NCBI RefSeq assembly: GCF_020523985.1
Contig: NZ_JAIVKM010000002.1
Coordinates: 1 to 64,000, forward strand
Source: Mangrovibacter yixingensis
GTDB lineage: Bacteria; Pseudomonadota; Gammaproteobacteria; Enterobacterales; Enterobacteriaceae
Length of the DNA: 64,000 bases
Direction of reading: 5' to 3'
The notes beneath the pieces are model-generated. The model did no database searches. It was given only the letters and a program-made list of their open reading frames with translations, and was not told the DNA's origin. The position numbers were made by a program, and so were the translations under genes. Of the stretch, positions 28,311 to 37,360 are shown piece by piece; position 1 is the stretch's first letter, and each line of letters begins with the position of its first letter.

Positions 28311-28943
28311 TCAGTAACCAATCACAATCCATTTAACCGTGGTGTTAGCCAGTGTCGATGTCCCGGCCGCACGCCCATAAACACCTATAGTGCTCAGTGA
28401 TAATGGAATAACAGCAACCACTTTTATGGATGAATAAGACCCGGCCTCACAGCCAACCCCTGCGCAATATTTAGTTGGAAAGGTTGTCGGGAGCGTGACG
28501 GTTGCTCCGGATGTTGTTGTTGATGTGCTGCCCCACTGGATGATGAGTTTTTTCTTTTCGCCATTAATCACCATGGGTATGTCGATGTGTCCTGCATCAT
28601 CCAGAACTCCGGTGCACACCCCCGCAAGGGCGATATCTCCCAAACCAAGGTTTGCGAGAGCGGTGGCAATCGCTGCAGCACCATCAGCTTTGATGTCAGC
28701 AAACGGATTCGCCCGGCTTAAAAACAGCAATGGCAGCGCTGTCAGTAACTGGTTGCGTTGTGTTTTATCAAGGGCAATACCCGCCGCCTCAATAACACCG
28801 CAAATTTCCTCCTGGACAGAATCAAAATAATCAGCGTCCAGTGCCGTGGGCAGTTCACCCGTTTGCGGGTTACCGCCGGTAAAGCCGTTCTTGCCCTCGC
28901 CGAACTTGTCGGCCTGGGCTGTTGATGTATCAATACGATGCAT
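28311..28943 (-). CDS. Tail fibre protein (Mu gpS-like), current tip
   Basis: 210 aa from ATG 28943 (MHRIDTSTAQADKFGEGKNG) with GGAG upstream. The N-terminal constant stem (to about residue 97) has the usual Mu/e14 fibre start; residues after NLGLGD come from the invertible cassette. It would bind the host receptor. The tip differs fully from the silent one, so the switch changes host range. The crossover site lies within codons for ALANLGLG. Confidence 0.88.
   Translation of the reverse strand: MHRIDTSTAQADKFGEGKNGFTGGNPQTGELPTALDADYFDSVQEEICGVIEAAGIALDKTQRNQLLTALPLLFLSRANPFADIKADGAAAIATALANLGLGDIALAGVCTGVLDDAGHIDIPMVINGEKKKLIIQWGSTSTTTSGATVTLPTTFPTKYCAGVGCEAGSYSSIKVVAVIPLSLSTIGVYGRAAGTSTLANTTVKWIVIGY
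28635..28660 (-). promoter_or_regulatory. gix/hix-like crossover site (fibre-gene internal)
   Basis: 26-bp site with core AAACC-AA-GGTTT on the plus strand (centre 28647-28648), inverted relative to the site at 26727-26752. It shares AAACCTTGGTTTGGGAGA with that site when read on the minus strand and keeps the fibre frame (AAC CTT GGT TTG GGA) on both. Confidence 0.85.
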
Positions 28944-28945
28944 GG

Positions 28946-29527
28946 TTACTCCGTGTAGCGGAAAATGACGTACGTGTGAGACGGTGCCAGTTTGCTGATA
29001 ACACATTCAGCTACCGTGTCACCCCAGGCGCGTAAGGAAGACGTGCAGGTATCCACACAGGTCATTGCCGTGATTTGCGCTGACTCAGGGATATTGACCT
29101 GCCAGTAATAGCGCCACTCGTTAGAAAAAAGAGAATCAGTACAGAGTGAGTTACAGGTGAACTGGCTTTTCTGGTACCGGGTTATCGTGGCATCCGGATA
29201 ACCCAGCGCTTCAAGCTGTGCCTGGTAAAAGGCCTCGTTAATGCCTCCGGCCAGGTTCAGTTTCGCATCCAGCCGCTGGCGCCGTTCTGAAAGTGTCTGG
29301 GTACCATCAGGAGTGCAGCTGTCCGGCAGGCCAGAAATCGTCTCGTAGCGGTCGATAAGTTCCGTCACCGTACGCGGGTCGATTTCATCCATCAGGTCAT
29401 TACCCCGGGTGTGTACCCGGGACAGTGACGGTGCCAGGCCGGTCAGCAATAAATCATCCGGATCCCATGCCGGGCCACGCGGGAGCAAAACGCCCAGCAT
29501 CTGCCGGTACTGTGCTGTCAGGTCCAT
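28946..29527 (-). CDS. Mu gp48-like / YmfQ (DUF2313) baseplate protein
   Basis: 193 aa. DUF2313 proteins act in baseplate or fibre attachment. The family start ([19 protein letters not shown]) and the [11 protein letters not shown] and [12 protein letters not shown] motifs are seen. It overlaps the baseplate J gene by 10 bp and is followed by the fibre, the Mu order gp47-gp48-gp49. Confidence 0.88.
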   Translation of the reverse strand: MDLTAQYRQMLGVLLPRGPAWDPDDLLLTGLAPSLSRVHTRGNDLMDEIDPRTVTELIDRYETISGLPDSCTPDGTQTLSERRQRLDAKLNLAGGINEAFYQAQLEALGYPDATITRYQKSQFTCNSLCTDSLFSNEWRYYWQVNIPESAQITAMTCVDTCTSSLRAWGDTVAECVISKLAPSHTYVIFRYTE

Positions 29528-30585
29528 GTAAAGTCCCCCACCACCCCAATTTCACCTTTGGCGATGTCGGTATCTGCTGCAGGGCTGACCAGTTCATGAC
29601 TGTATTCCCCGGTGGCGATGGAAATGGCCTCGCTGATACGTGACGGTTTCAGCACGCCTTCCGGCACACCATCACGCAGCATCATGGCTCTGACTTCTGC
29701 CATCACGGCATAGCGCACTTCTTCGGTGTCCGGGTTCAGGCGGATGTGAAAATCAACGGTATGGGCTGCCGGGGCAAACACATACACATCAGAACCGGCA
29801 ACCGGGGCCAGAGGTTCAATGTAAGCCTGTGCGGCCTCCACCACAGCATCATCCGGTATCGGGTTAATCAGGTCGCTGTTCGCCACCATCACGCCGACCG
29901 TTCCCACACCACTCCAGTGGCGGTAAGTCCATGCCCGGGTGATACCGGAAACCTCTTTAGCCCAGGTGATGTAATCCTGATCCGCACCGCTTTGGGGTGT
30001 GTAATACCAGCGCTCAATGATCCGCCCGCGCCAGGTTTCCAGGTCTTCTGTATTGGTTCCCCCTTCCACCGTGTCAGCCACACCGGCAGAGGTGAGCCCT
30101 TCAACCGGAGAAGTCAGCCGCATGGCGATACCATCATCGGTATTGCCTGTTGTTCCGGTATCATCACAGGTCACCGGCACCCGTAAAACGCCTTCTGACG
30201 TGGTGGCCGCAGCTGTGGTGGTGAACGACACCAGATCATCGCGCTGTATGGTGACCCCGGAGTCAATCGTGATACCCGATGCAGCACCCTCCCAGCGCAC
30301 ATAACCGGCTGCCGCAGTGGCATCTTTGCGGGGGCACCGTTTCATATTCCCGTGACGTAACAGCCAGTCTTCATCCGCCAGGTCCGGTAATAAATTCCGG
30401 GCAAGATAATCGATATAGCCATACACCGTATGCACCGCCGCGGCCTGCACCCGCGCATACACCTCGGCATCAGTGCGGCGAAGTGCGGCAAGTGTGGTGT
30501 CGGCGGAAAGCCGGGTAAGAATATCGCTGCGGATGGCGGTAATTAACTGGGGGAGTGTCGGGCGGGTAAAACCGCTGTCAGCCAT
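29518..30585 (-). CDS. Baseplate J-like protein (Mu gp47)
   Basis: 355 aa. Baseplate wedge component of contractile tails. Typical start [34 protein letters not shown] and the [22 protein letters not shown] motif. Overlaps gp46 by 8 bp. Confidence 0.92.
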   Translation of the reverse strand: MADSGFTRPTLPQLITAIRSDILTRLSADTTLAALRRTDAEVYARVQAAAVHTVYGYIDYLARNLLPDLADEDWLLRHGNMKRCPRKDATAAAGYVRWEGAASGITIDSGVTIQRDDLVSFTTTAAATTSEGVLRVPVTCDDTGTTGNTDDGIAMRLTSPVEGLTSAGVADTVEGGTNTEDLETWRGRIIERWYYTPQSGADQDYITWAKEVSGITRAWTYRHWSGVGTVGVMVANSDLINPIPDDAVVEAAQAYIEPLAPVAGSDVYVFAPAAHTVDFHIRLNPDTEEVRYAVMAEVRAMMLRDGVPEGVLKPSRISEAISIATGEYSHELVSPAADTDIAKGEIGVVGDFTWT

Positions 30586-30991
30586 TCAGTTCACTCCATA
30601 GGTCATTAAACCGGATTTCCTGTGTGGTGCCGTCATTCCGGTAAATCATGACAGCCAGGTAAAGCGTACTGAGGCCGGTACGTTCGGCGGTAACGTCCAC
30701 CCGGGCGGCCACACCATCGGATGTCAGCCACGCCAGTGCCTGGGTTACATACTCCCGGGCTTTGAGTGGTGTTTTATTGGTGAGTTTCTGGCGCTTAAGG
30801 AGATACAGGCGGGAGCCGATACGGTCATTCTGCTGTGTTGGGTAAGTGTCGCCCCACCAGCCATTCGGCTCTTCCGGGCTGTCATCGGTTTCGGCATGCC
30901 GCCAGGTGAACAGGGAGATCACCACCGCCCGGGTTAACGCATCCATTGGATCAGAGACTTTCTGCTCTGCCCCGTTCACAACCAGGATCAT
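30578..30991 (-). CDS. Mu gp46-like baseplate protein
   Basis: 137 aa, GP46 family (T4 gp25-like lysozyme-fold wedge subunit in Mu tails). Motifs: ALTRAVVISLFTWRHAE, GWWGDTY and RIGSRLYLLKRQK. ATGA overlap with the spike gene upstream. Confidence 0.9.
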   Translation of the reverse strand: MILVVNGAEQKVSDPMDALTRAVVISLFTWRHAETDDSPEEPNGWWGDTYPTQQNDRIGSRLYLLKRQKLTNKTPLKAREYVTQALAWLTSDGVAARVDVTAERTGLSTLYLAVMIYRNDGTTQEIRFNDLWSELNG

Positions 30992-31545
30992 GCGTCCTCC
31001 ATTTTCTGGTTCGGTTCATCCGTTGTTCCGCCGCCATCGCCGTTTTCATCATGCGTGTGCGAGTCAAATACCCGTCGCATGGCGGCCATTGTTTTGCCCG
31101 TGCTGTCACACCTGTCCGTAATATTCCCGGTGGCTTCAATATCCATCTCAAACCGGGCTTTCGGGGCATTGGTGACCGTTACCGGATTCCCCGCACCGTT
31201 AATCACTATTCCTGAACGGCTCAGCGTGACAGACTGACCAATGTCGTCATAAATCGCCACTTCTCCGGCAGCCAGGCCTTTTATGCGGTACCGGCGGTCA
31301 CTGGCCACCAGCACCACACCATGTGAGCGGTCGCCGTCAAAGTACGCCGCCACAGCTTCTGCCCCTGCTTTGGGTGCTGAGGTAAAGCCGTAAGGCTCCA
31401 GGTGTTCAATATCACTTTTCCCCTCACCGCCCGGCATGGATATCTGCAGAACCTGGCACTTTGCCGTGGTGGTCGTGGTGCGGATCACGGCTCGCTCGAG
31501 CAGATTACTGATTGCCTGGTGCAGGGAATGAAACAGATTTGCCAT
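30988..31545 (-). CDS. Mu gp45-like baseplate spike (assembly protein V)
   Basis: 185 aa. Forms the central membrane-piercing spike. N-terminal OB part (CQVLQISMPGGEGKSDIEHLEPYG), a triple beta-helix stem, then the C-terminal HTHDENGDGGGTT with the HxH motif that holds an iron ion at the tip. Abuts the hub gene. Confidence 0.92.
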   Translation of the reverse strand: MANLFHSLHQAISNLLERAVIRTTTTTAKCQVLQISMPGGEGKSDIEHLEPYGFTSAPKAGAEAVAAYFDGDRSHGVVLVASDRRYRIKGLAAGEVAIYDDIGQSVTLSRSGIVINGAGNPVTVTNAPKARFEMDIEATGNITDRCDSTGKTMAAMRRVFDSHTHDENGDGGGTTDEPNQKMEDA

Positions 31546-32615
31546 CAGAAGTACTCCTGTGTACTGCTGGCCTTCTTCTTGCGGGGTTTGGGGGGTTCCG
31601 GCAGATAAGCGTCAGGCGGGCCGACACGAATTTCACTGACCGTTCCCCCCTCATCCACCTGCCAGGTGACTTCTGCGATAACCATTTCCCGGTTGTCAAA
31701 ACCCACCACCGGGTCGAAGACAATCACCTGCATATTAGGCTGCCACAGGGTGCCATCCCCCTGACGCCAGCCCTGTACCGTATAAGTCACTTCATCCGTT
31801 CTGGCAGCACGCTGGCGCATTTCAAACTCACTGCGTGAACCGCAACTGGCGGATGTGGCATTGCCGGTCTGGCGGATAATCAGCGGGCGGTAACGGGCTA
31901 TGCCGTTATCCACGGTTTTCCCGCGGATTGCCGTTGTGGTTGCTTCGCCAAAATCGCTGTCGTTACCGGCGCGTTTACCCGCCACCTCGTAGACAGAAAA
32001 ACGATCCTTAATACTCTGCTCGGTGTCACAGCTCAGAATGTTTTCGCCAAAGACCAGGGCGGTGGTGGCTTTAACCGCACCCGGGCTGCCAATCACCAGG
32101 TTACCGCTGGCATTGTCATAGGCCAGCGCCTGCTGCAACCCCAGCATCTTGTTCAGGACATCCATCACCGTATCGCCCTGGTCTGCCTGAATACCCTGCA
32201 GTGCGCCGGTGACGCCCCCGGCATCCACCACACTGATACCAAATGGCTTCGCCAGGGCGCTGGCTATCTGAACCATTGAGCGGCCACTGTATTGCGAGGG
32301 GGTGGCAGAACAGTCAATGAGGTCAGCCGTTTTGCTGCGACCGACAATACCCATGGTGATGCTGTGCGCGTCATAACGAACAGGCGTGGCCTCCACCCAG
32401 CCGGTAATCACCAGGTCGTCACCAATCAGCACTTCAACCCTGTCACCATTGCGGATCCGCGCCCGTTTCTTTGCCTGCTCTTCATCACCGGGCCACTGCC
32501 GGGTTATCTGAACATTAAAATCACGGGCAATACGTTCGATACCGGCTGATATTCTGACCGACTCCCAGCCGCCCCACTCCCGCCCGTTTACCCGCAGAAT
32601 AACTGTATTGTTCAT
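31545..32615 (-). CDS. Mu gpP-like baseplate hub
   Basis: 356 aa. T4 gp27/GPD-type hub at the tube end that carries the spike. Start VILRVNGREWGGWESVRIS and a C-terminal PxP-rich basic tail (PEPPKPRKKK). Overlaps the gpN-like gene by 4 bp. Confidence 0.9.
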   Translation of the reverse strand: MNNTVILRVNGREWGGWESVRISAGIERIARDFNVQITRQWPGDEEQAKKRARIRNGDRVEVLIGDDLVITGWVEATPVRYDAHSITMGIVGRSKTADLIDCSATPSQYSGRSMVQIASALAKPFGISVVDAGGVTGALQGIQADQGDTVMDVLNKMLGLQQALAYDNASGNLVIGSPGAVKATTALVFGENILSCDTEQSIKDRFSVYEVAGKRAGNDSDFGEATTTAIRGKTVDNGIARYRPLIIRQTGNATSASCGSRSEFEMRQRAARTDEVTYTVQGWRQGDGTLWQPNMQVIVFDPVVGFDNREMVIAEVTWQVDEGGTVSEIRVGPPDAYLPEPPKPRKKKASSTQEYF

Positions 32616-33934
32616 ACTGCCGGGATCCTCAGGGTTTTCACCGGCACAAAGCCGGGGTGAATGACGCCGTTACGGGCAGTTATGTCACCTTCCCGCCCGG
32701 CATCGTCATACCAGTCGGCAGCCAGAACCAGTGCAGGAAGGACCTGCACCGGAGTGCGTTCAGTCAGACGGGTCGACTGTTCCAGCCTGGCGCTGATGTC
32801 GTTATTCACATCCGTGCGGATCTGGCGCAGGGCAAGAAACAGTGTGTCATCCGTCACCCGTGTCAGCTCCTGGTCAATTGCGGTATTCAGCACTTCCCGG
32901 ACGGCGGTTAAATCATCCCATGACGGGGTTTCATCGGTACTGACAGATGTGGTGACGCCCACGCTACCGGCATCGGTATCAGGCAAAATATCCGTTACCG
33001 CCGGGTGGCTGACCTGAGCAGTCTGCCCGGTTGTCACGGTGGTGGTGGTGCTTTTTGGCAGACTGACAACGGTATAAGCCGCTTCACTCAGTGCCGTTGT
33101 GCGTATGGCCTGCGCCACCGTATTGCTCTGGGTGGTGCGGGTCTGCGTTGTGGTGCTGTCCGTTTTCCAGACACCTCGCGGTGCCAGACCGCTATCCAGC
33201 GTGACACCTGACAGGCCTTTGACCATGGAGATAAGATCAGACGTGTTTCCACTAAGACGGGTACCGGCCCGCCACAGCGTCTGCAACTGGTTGACAAAGT
33301 TCATGCCACTGGAAGGCGGCATCAGCAACACCGACAGGTCACCCTGCAACAAACGGGATGCCGCACTGATACCGGAATCCACGTACTTAAACGCATCGGT
33401 GACGGTGTCCATCATGGCAGAAGCATCGTCCAGAACGCCGCTCTGAAGAAAATCAGACAGCCCGTCCAGACCAAATGATGAGAATGCCGACGAAATACAG
33501 TCATCCAGTAAGGAGCAGGAGTCGGCCAGTTTGGTTCCGGTCGCAATACCGGCTGAAGGAAATGACAACTCCCCCGCTTCGATAAAGCTGAAACTGACGC
33601 GGCACATACGCCCTTCTTCCCGGGTATGGCTGACACGAGCCTCATCAGAAACAGTCACTGTCATTTCACCATAATACGGGTGGACCAGTGTGCAGGAGCC
33701 CGGTTTCTCGATGGCTTCAATCAGGCGGTTACGCTGCTCAAAGTAATCGTCACCAACCAGATAAGCCTGAACACTGAAGCGGCGCGTAGCCCGGCCTAAA
33801 TCCTCCACCCAGGGCTTATCCCGGCCAGGATATTCATGTGTCTGTGTCCGTCGCCCAAAGGAGGCTTCATCCTCGTCCACTTTAAACGGAACACCACGTA
33901 GTGAGGCATCCTGGAGATTATCTGTCCAGCTCAT
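32612..33934 (-). CDS. Mu gpN-like / DNA circularisation N-terminal family protein
   Basis: 440 aa from ATG 33934 (MSWTDNLQDASLRGVPF) with GGAGAAACC upstream; the open frame extends 26 codons more but crosses a terminator hairpin. The domain name comes from a proposed role in Mu genome ends; in the virion the protein is a tail/baseplate component. Motif FGRRTQTHEYPGRDKPW is the family core. Long Thr/Ser-rich C-terminal half. Confidence 0.88.
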   Translation of the reverse strand: MSWTDNLQDASLRGVPFKVDEDEASFGRRTQTHEYPGRDKPWVEDLGRATRRFSVQAYLVGDDYFEQRNRLIEAIEKPGSCTLVHPYYGEMTVTVSDEARVSHTREEGRMCRVSFSFIEAGELSFPSAGIATGTKLADSCSLLDDCISSAFSSFGLDGLSDFLQSGVLDDASAMMDTVTDAFKYVDSGISAASRLLQGDLSVLLMPPSSGMNFVNQLQTLWRAGTRLSGNTSDLISMVKGLSGVTLDSGLAPRGVWKTDSTTTQTRTTQSNTVAQAIRTTALSEAAYTVVSLPKSTTTTVTTGQTAQVSHPAVTDILPDTDAGSVGVTTSVSTDETPSWDDLTAVREVLNTAIDQELTRVTDDTLFLALRQIRTDVNNDISARLEQSTRLTERTPVQVLPALVLAADWYDDAGREGDITARNGVIHPGFVPVKTLRIPAV

Positions 33935-33947
33935 GGTTTCTCCGGGT

Positions 33948-33973
33948 ATAAAAAAACCCGCCGAAGCGGGTTT
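33948..33973 (-). terminator. Terminator between the inserted gene and the gpN-like gene
   Basis: 8-bp stem AAACCCGC / GCGGGTTT with loop CGAA and a T-run on the minus strand, only 15 bp before the gpN-like ATG. It must be read through by Q-modified polymerase for the rest of the tail genes to be made. Confidence 0.85.
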
Positions 33974-34101
33974 ATATAAAAACGAATATTTGAGTGGCTT
34001 ACATCTGCCCACTCATGTGCAAAGTCAGTCAAAATCAGGCCACAGTATTCAGGCTTATCAGAAGAGATATTTAGCGAAGGCCAGACAAAGCTAACTGATA
34101 A

Positions 34102-34641
34102 TCAATTTTCTTTATTTGTGATATAGAGAGATTGATTAATAACCTCTTTCTGAGACTTAATGTAATCATCAGTGACCTTCGTCACGGCATTGTATAAATT
34201 ATCACCGGATGCCAGAGGAACTGTTTCTGATCCCAGAGTCAGTGTGAAACTGGGTTGATACTGGCTCGTGTAGTGAACAGCTGTAGTGACTTCCAATTTA
34301 GCAGGGACCTTGAGAGATATTGACTCTGGTGTCGCTTTCTTTTCATCATCCTTGACCCCAACATTGATAGCATCAGCTGCCAGCTGTAGCTTCTTTTTAA
34401 GGGCATCTTTGTACTCATCCATATTAGCCATCGTGAGCAGTTCATTATCCATACTCTTATCGTCAAACTGGAGTTTGACGCTGACAACTTTATGCTCTTC
34501 ACGCACATCACCCAGCTTAACGGCTCCCCCGTCCAGTTGAATAACATGCTCATCCTTAAACGTCACATTTCCCGAGTAAACCAGAGATGCGAAGATCACT
34601 GAAGCACCAATAACAACACTTCCCGCTATGATTTGTTTCAT
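34102..34641 (-). CDS. Unrecognised exported or anchored protein inserted in the tail operon
   Basis: 179 aa, AAGGGA 7 bp before the ATG. Family not recognised. An N-terminal hydrophobic segment (residues 4-23, IIAGSVVIGASVIFASLVYS) after a short MKQ suggests signal peptide or membrane anchor; the rest is charged and beta-rich (VTFKDEHVIQLDGGAVKLGD, TTAVHYTSQYQPSFTLTLG). It breaks the Mu tail order between tape measure and gpN, is AT-richer than its neighbours and has its own downstream terminator: the properties of a moron expressed from the lysogen. Confidence 0.8.
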   Translation of the reverse strand: MKQIIAGSVVIGASVIFASLVYSGNVTFKDEHVIQLDGGAVKLGDVREEHKVVSVKLQFDDKSMDNELLTMANMDEYKDALKKKLQLAADAINVGVKDDEKKATPESISLKVPAKLEVTTAVHYTSQYQPSFTLTLGSETVPLASGDNLYNAVTKVTDDYIKSQKEVINQSLYITNKEN

Positions 34642-34724
34642 TTTTTTTCCCTTTATTGATGTATGTATAAATCCTACAGCAATGCTAGGAATATTCTTAA
34701 AAATTATTATGTAGCGACACTAAA

Positions 34725-36599
34725 CTATCGCCCTGAATAACGGTTGTACCCCACATCGTAGCTGACATTCCATGGGTTAGCCGCACCAGTCCCAGGCGTT
34801 ACCCGCATGCCCGGTGGCGCATTATCAAAAGACACTTTCAGTTCACTCTGTTGTGGCCTTGGGCTTGCCAGCGGTACTGATGAATTCTGGCTGCCGTCAA
34901 CATTCAGCAATTCTTTCAGCCGGGGAATAAAGCCTTTATACCCCCGGTCACTCTCGGATTTCTGCACCTGTTCGGCCATATACGTGCCAATATCCATATT
35001 ATTTTTCGCCGCTTCCTGGTGCATGGAATCCAGCTTTTTCATCAGTTCAAACAGAACACTGATGGTCACCGTAATGGTGCCCATGCTGGCTATGCCGCGC
35101 AGGTTTTTAGCCAGCCCACCCGCAGCACCATTGGCACCGGACAGCCCTTTCAGCATCGATGTCAGCCAGGCACCGGCAACAAGGGTGGAGATCCCCATCA
35201 GTACCGGCTCCCACCCACCAAGGAGTTGAACCACGTCATTGATGTTATTCCAGACATCTTTCACCACCGGCCCGACTTTATCCCAGTTACTGACAATCAG
35301 CCCGGCACCAATCACCAGCAGGGACACCATTTTACCCATGGTGGACATCTTCATAATGGCATCAAAGGTTTTGAAGGCCTTTGTCGCCACACCAACGGAA
35401 GACGCAATGCCCACCAGCGTTAAACCAAACTTCAGGGTTTTGCGGATCAGTTCCGGGTTCTCTTTTACAAACTGGCGGAACTGCTCGAGCATCGGCTGAA
35501 TTTTCTTTGTCAGCTTCACGATGTCCGGGAGGAAGATTTCACCGATAGTGATACTGGCCGCATCGAACTGGTTTCGCATCAGTTGCAACGCGTTCGCCGT
35601 GGTGGCGGCCCGTGAATCGTATTCTTTCTGCATGGACCCGGCATATTGCTGGGCGTCTGCCACACGCCGGAAATTGGTTTTCAGCAACTCCAGATTAGTG
35701 AGCATGGGGAAAATGGCAGCAGAAGATTCAGAGCCGAACAGGGTAAACAGCGCGGCAGACTGACGGGCTTTGTCCACCTTACTGATAGTCTCGAGCACTT
35801 TAAGCACGGTACCGGCGGCATCTTTCTGCATGTCCTGAGACAGTTTGACACCATCAAACCCCAGTTGCTTAAGGGCACCAGCCTGAGATTTACTCAGCGC
35901 CTTCCCGGCTGTCAGCGTTTTGGTGAAATTCTTGATGCCGGTGGCGGCAATTTCTGATTCCACCCCCATGCCCGTGATGGTGGCCCCCATCGCGGCAACC
36001 TGCCCACTGTTCAGCCCCGCCGTTTTACCAATTGCGCCAATTCGCGTCACAACATCAGAAATTTTACGGGCGTTGGCCGGGCCGGTATTGCCCAGGAAGT
36101 TAATCTTGTCAGCCAGCGTCACCACTTCACTTTGGGACATTTTAAACGCGGTACGCCAGGTCGCCATCATCTGGCCTGACTCTTCCGCTGTCTGGTCAAA
36201 GGCCACGCCCATTTTTACTGCATCTGAGGCGAACTGTTTTAGATCCTGCCGGGCAATACCTGCCTGCCCGCCTGCCGCCACAATCTGGCCTATCCCTTCG
36301 GCAGCCATGGGAAGCTGAGTGGACAGGGTCAGAATGTCATCACTCATCTCTTTAAACTGCTGCGGGGTATCAAAGTTCACAACCTTACGGACATCGGCCA
36401 TGGTCGATTCAAACGCAATGGCCTTATTGATCGGGACCGCAAATGCTGTGACCAGCGCGGCGCCCATGGCAGCCGCATTGATCATGATGCTTTTGGCTTC
36501 TTTCTGAAACCCTTTGAGGTTTTTGCTCATCCCTTTCAGTGGACCGGACATCTGGTCCACTGCGGTGATGATGGCCTTCAACTCAAAACTGTCAGCCAT
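34725..36599 (-). CDS. Tail tape measure protein
   Basis: 624 aa. TP901-type tape measure, setting tail length. N-terminal domain (MADSFELKAIITAVDQMSGP, then the TMP helical part with MADVRKVVNFDTPQQF and AGGQAGIARQDLKQF), a central hydrophobic stretch (MVSLLVIGAGLIVSNWDKVGP) and a Pro-rich C-terminus. It overlaps the end of the frameshifted chaperone by 8 bp. Confidence 0.93.
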   Translation of the reverse strand: MADSFELKAIITAVDQMSGPLKGMSKNLKGFQKEAKSIMINAAAMGAALVTAFAVPINKAIAFESTMADVRKVVNFDTPQQFKEMSDDILTLSTQLPMAAEGIGQIVAAGGQAGIARQDLKQFASDAVKMGVAFDQTAEESGQMMATWRTAFKMSQSEVVTLADKINFLGNTGPANARKISDVVTRIGAIGKTAGLNSGQVAAMGATITGMGVESEIAATGIKNFTKTLTAGKALSKSQAGALKQLGFDGVKLSQDMQKDAAGTVLKVLETISKVDKARQSAALFTLFGSESSAAIFPMLTNLELLKTNFRRVADAQQYAGSMQKEYDSRAATTANALQLMRNQFDAASITIGEIFLPDIVKLTKKIQPMLEQFRQFVKENPELIRKTLKFGLTLVGIASSVGVATKAFKTFDAIMKMSTMGKMVSLLVIGAGLIVSNWDKVGPVVKDVWNNINDVVQLLGGWEPVLMGISTLVAGAWLTSMLKGLSGANGAAGGLAKNLRGIASMGTITVTISVLFELMKKLDSMHQEAAKNNMDIGTYMAEQVQKSESDRGYKGFIPRLKELLNVDGSQNSSVPLASPRPQQSELKVSFDNAPPGMRVTPGTGAANPWNVSYDVGYNRYSGR

Positions 36600-37007
36600 G
36601 ATTTATTTCCTCACTGATGCGTACCGCTTCGGCTTCCATTTCCAGAAACCGGCTGACTGCCACAGATTTCAGTTCCAGAGGGTTTATGCGCCAGAAGTGG
36701 GCGGTGTTGTAGAGTCGCTTTCTGAGGTGGCGCTGCTCTCCGACCCCGTAAAAAAACCGACGATACTCATCGACACCATAAACACATCTTTAAGCACCAT
36801 CTGGCTGGCCGATGAACGTGGGATCCCCGCCAGAACCGGGATGTATTTCAGGGCAGAGCGCGTATCCAGCTTCATTTCACCACTTTCGGTATAACTGAAC
36901 GGGATACCCATTTGCTCCACTTCATCGTAGGTGGGCTCACGCAGCTCCAGCACGCTGAGTTTTTCCCCGGCAGCCATAATGGCCCGGGTCAGTACGATTT
37001 CTTTCAC
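36592..37007 (-). CDS. Tail assembly chaperone, with -1 frameshift extension
   Basis: The zero frame (37007-36684, 107 aa; Mu gp41-like) binds the tape measure during tail assembly. A T7 run at 36756-36750 sits in frame as GGT TTT TTT; slipping back one base reads TAC GGG GTC and continues with a conserved-looking segment (YGVGEQRHLRKRL, then AHFWRINPLELKS) to TGA at 36594-36592. The fusion would be 138 aa (86+52). Such a short/long chaperone pair made by frameshifting is a conserved feature of long-tailed phages, including Mu-like tails. Confidence 0.88.
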
Positions 37008-37360
37008 TGGTAGTCTCCTTCGGTACCGTGGAATTCAGCATCCACTGTCCCTTCTTCGGGATTGTGGTTCGCTTCACCATGCAGCCAGGAATTTGACAGG
37101 ACGTAGACCATACCGTTAGCCAGTTCGGCGGTAATGGTCATCGAATCTGATGAGGTGATTTTGCTGACAGGGAAGTCTTTTGGCACCTTGAAGGTGCCTT
37201 TGACATACGGTGCCCGGTGGGTTTCCTTCCGGTCAACCGAGCCATCCAGGCCAATCACATCATCATTCAGCGTGGTGTTCATCGGCACTTCAATGCCGCC
37301 GGTCAGCGACAACTGAAGCCCGTCAACTTTGAAATAACAGGTACCGGCAATACGGGACAT
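37004..37360 (-). CDS. Tail tube protein (Mu gpM-like)
   Basis: 118 aa. Forms the inner tube of the contractile tail. Start AGTCYFKVDGLQLSLTGGIEVP and GTFKVPKDFPVSKITSSD are typical. Overlaps the sheath stop by one base and the chaperone by 4 bp. Confidence 0.92.
   Translation of the reverse strand: MSRIAGTCYFKVDGLQLSLTGGIEVPMNTTLNDDVIGLDGSVDRKETHRAPYVKGTFKVPKDFPVSKITSSDSMTITAELANGMVYVLSNSWLHGEANHNPEEGTVDAEFHGTEGDYQ

Larger units (their letters stand above)
26740..28648. other. Invertible tail-fibre segment (about 1.9 kb)
   Basis: Bounded by two oppositely oriented crossover sites. Inside are two facing fibre tip plus assembly-gene modules. Inversion exchanges the tip attached to the constant fibre stem (28649-28943), as in the e14 P region and Mu G segment. 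In the assembled orientation the minus-strand module is expressed. Confidence 0.85.
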
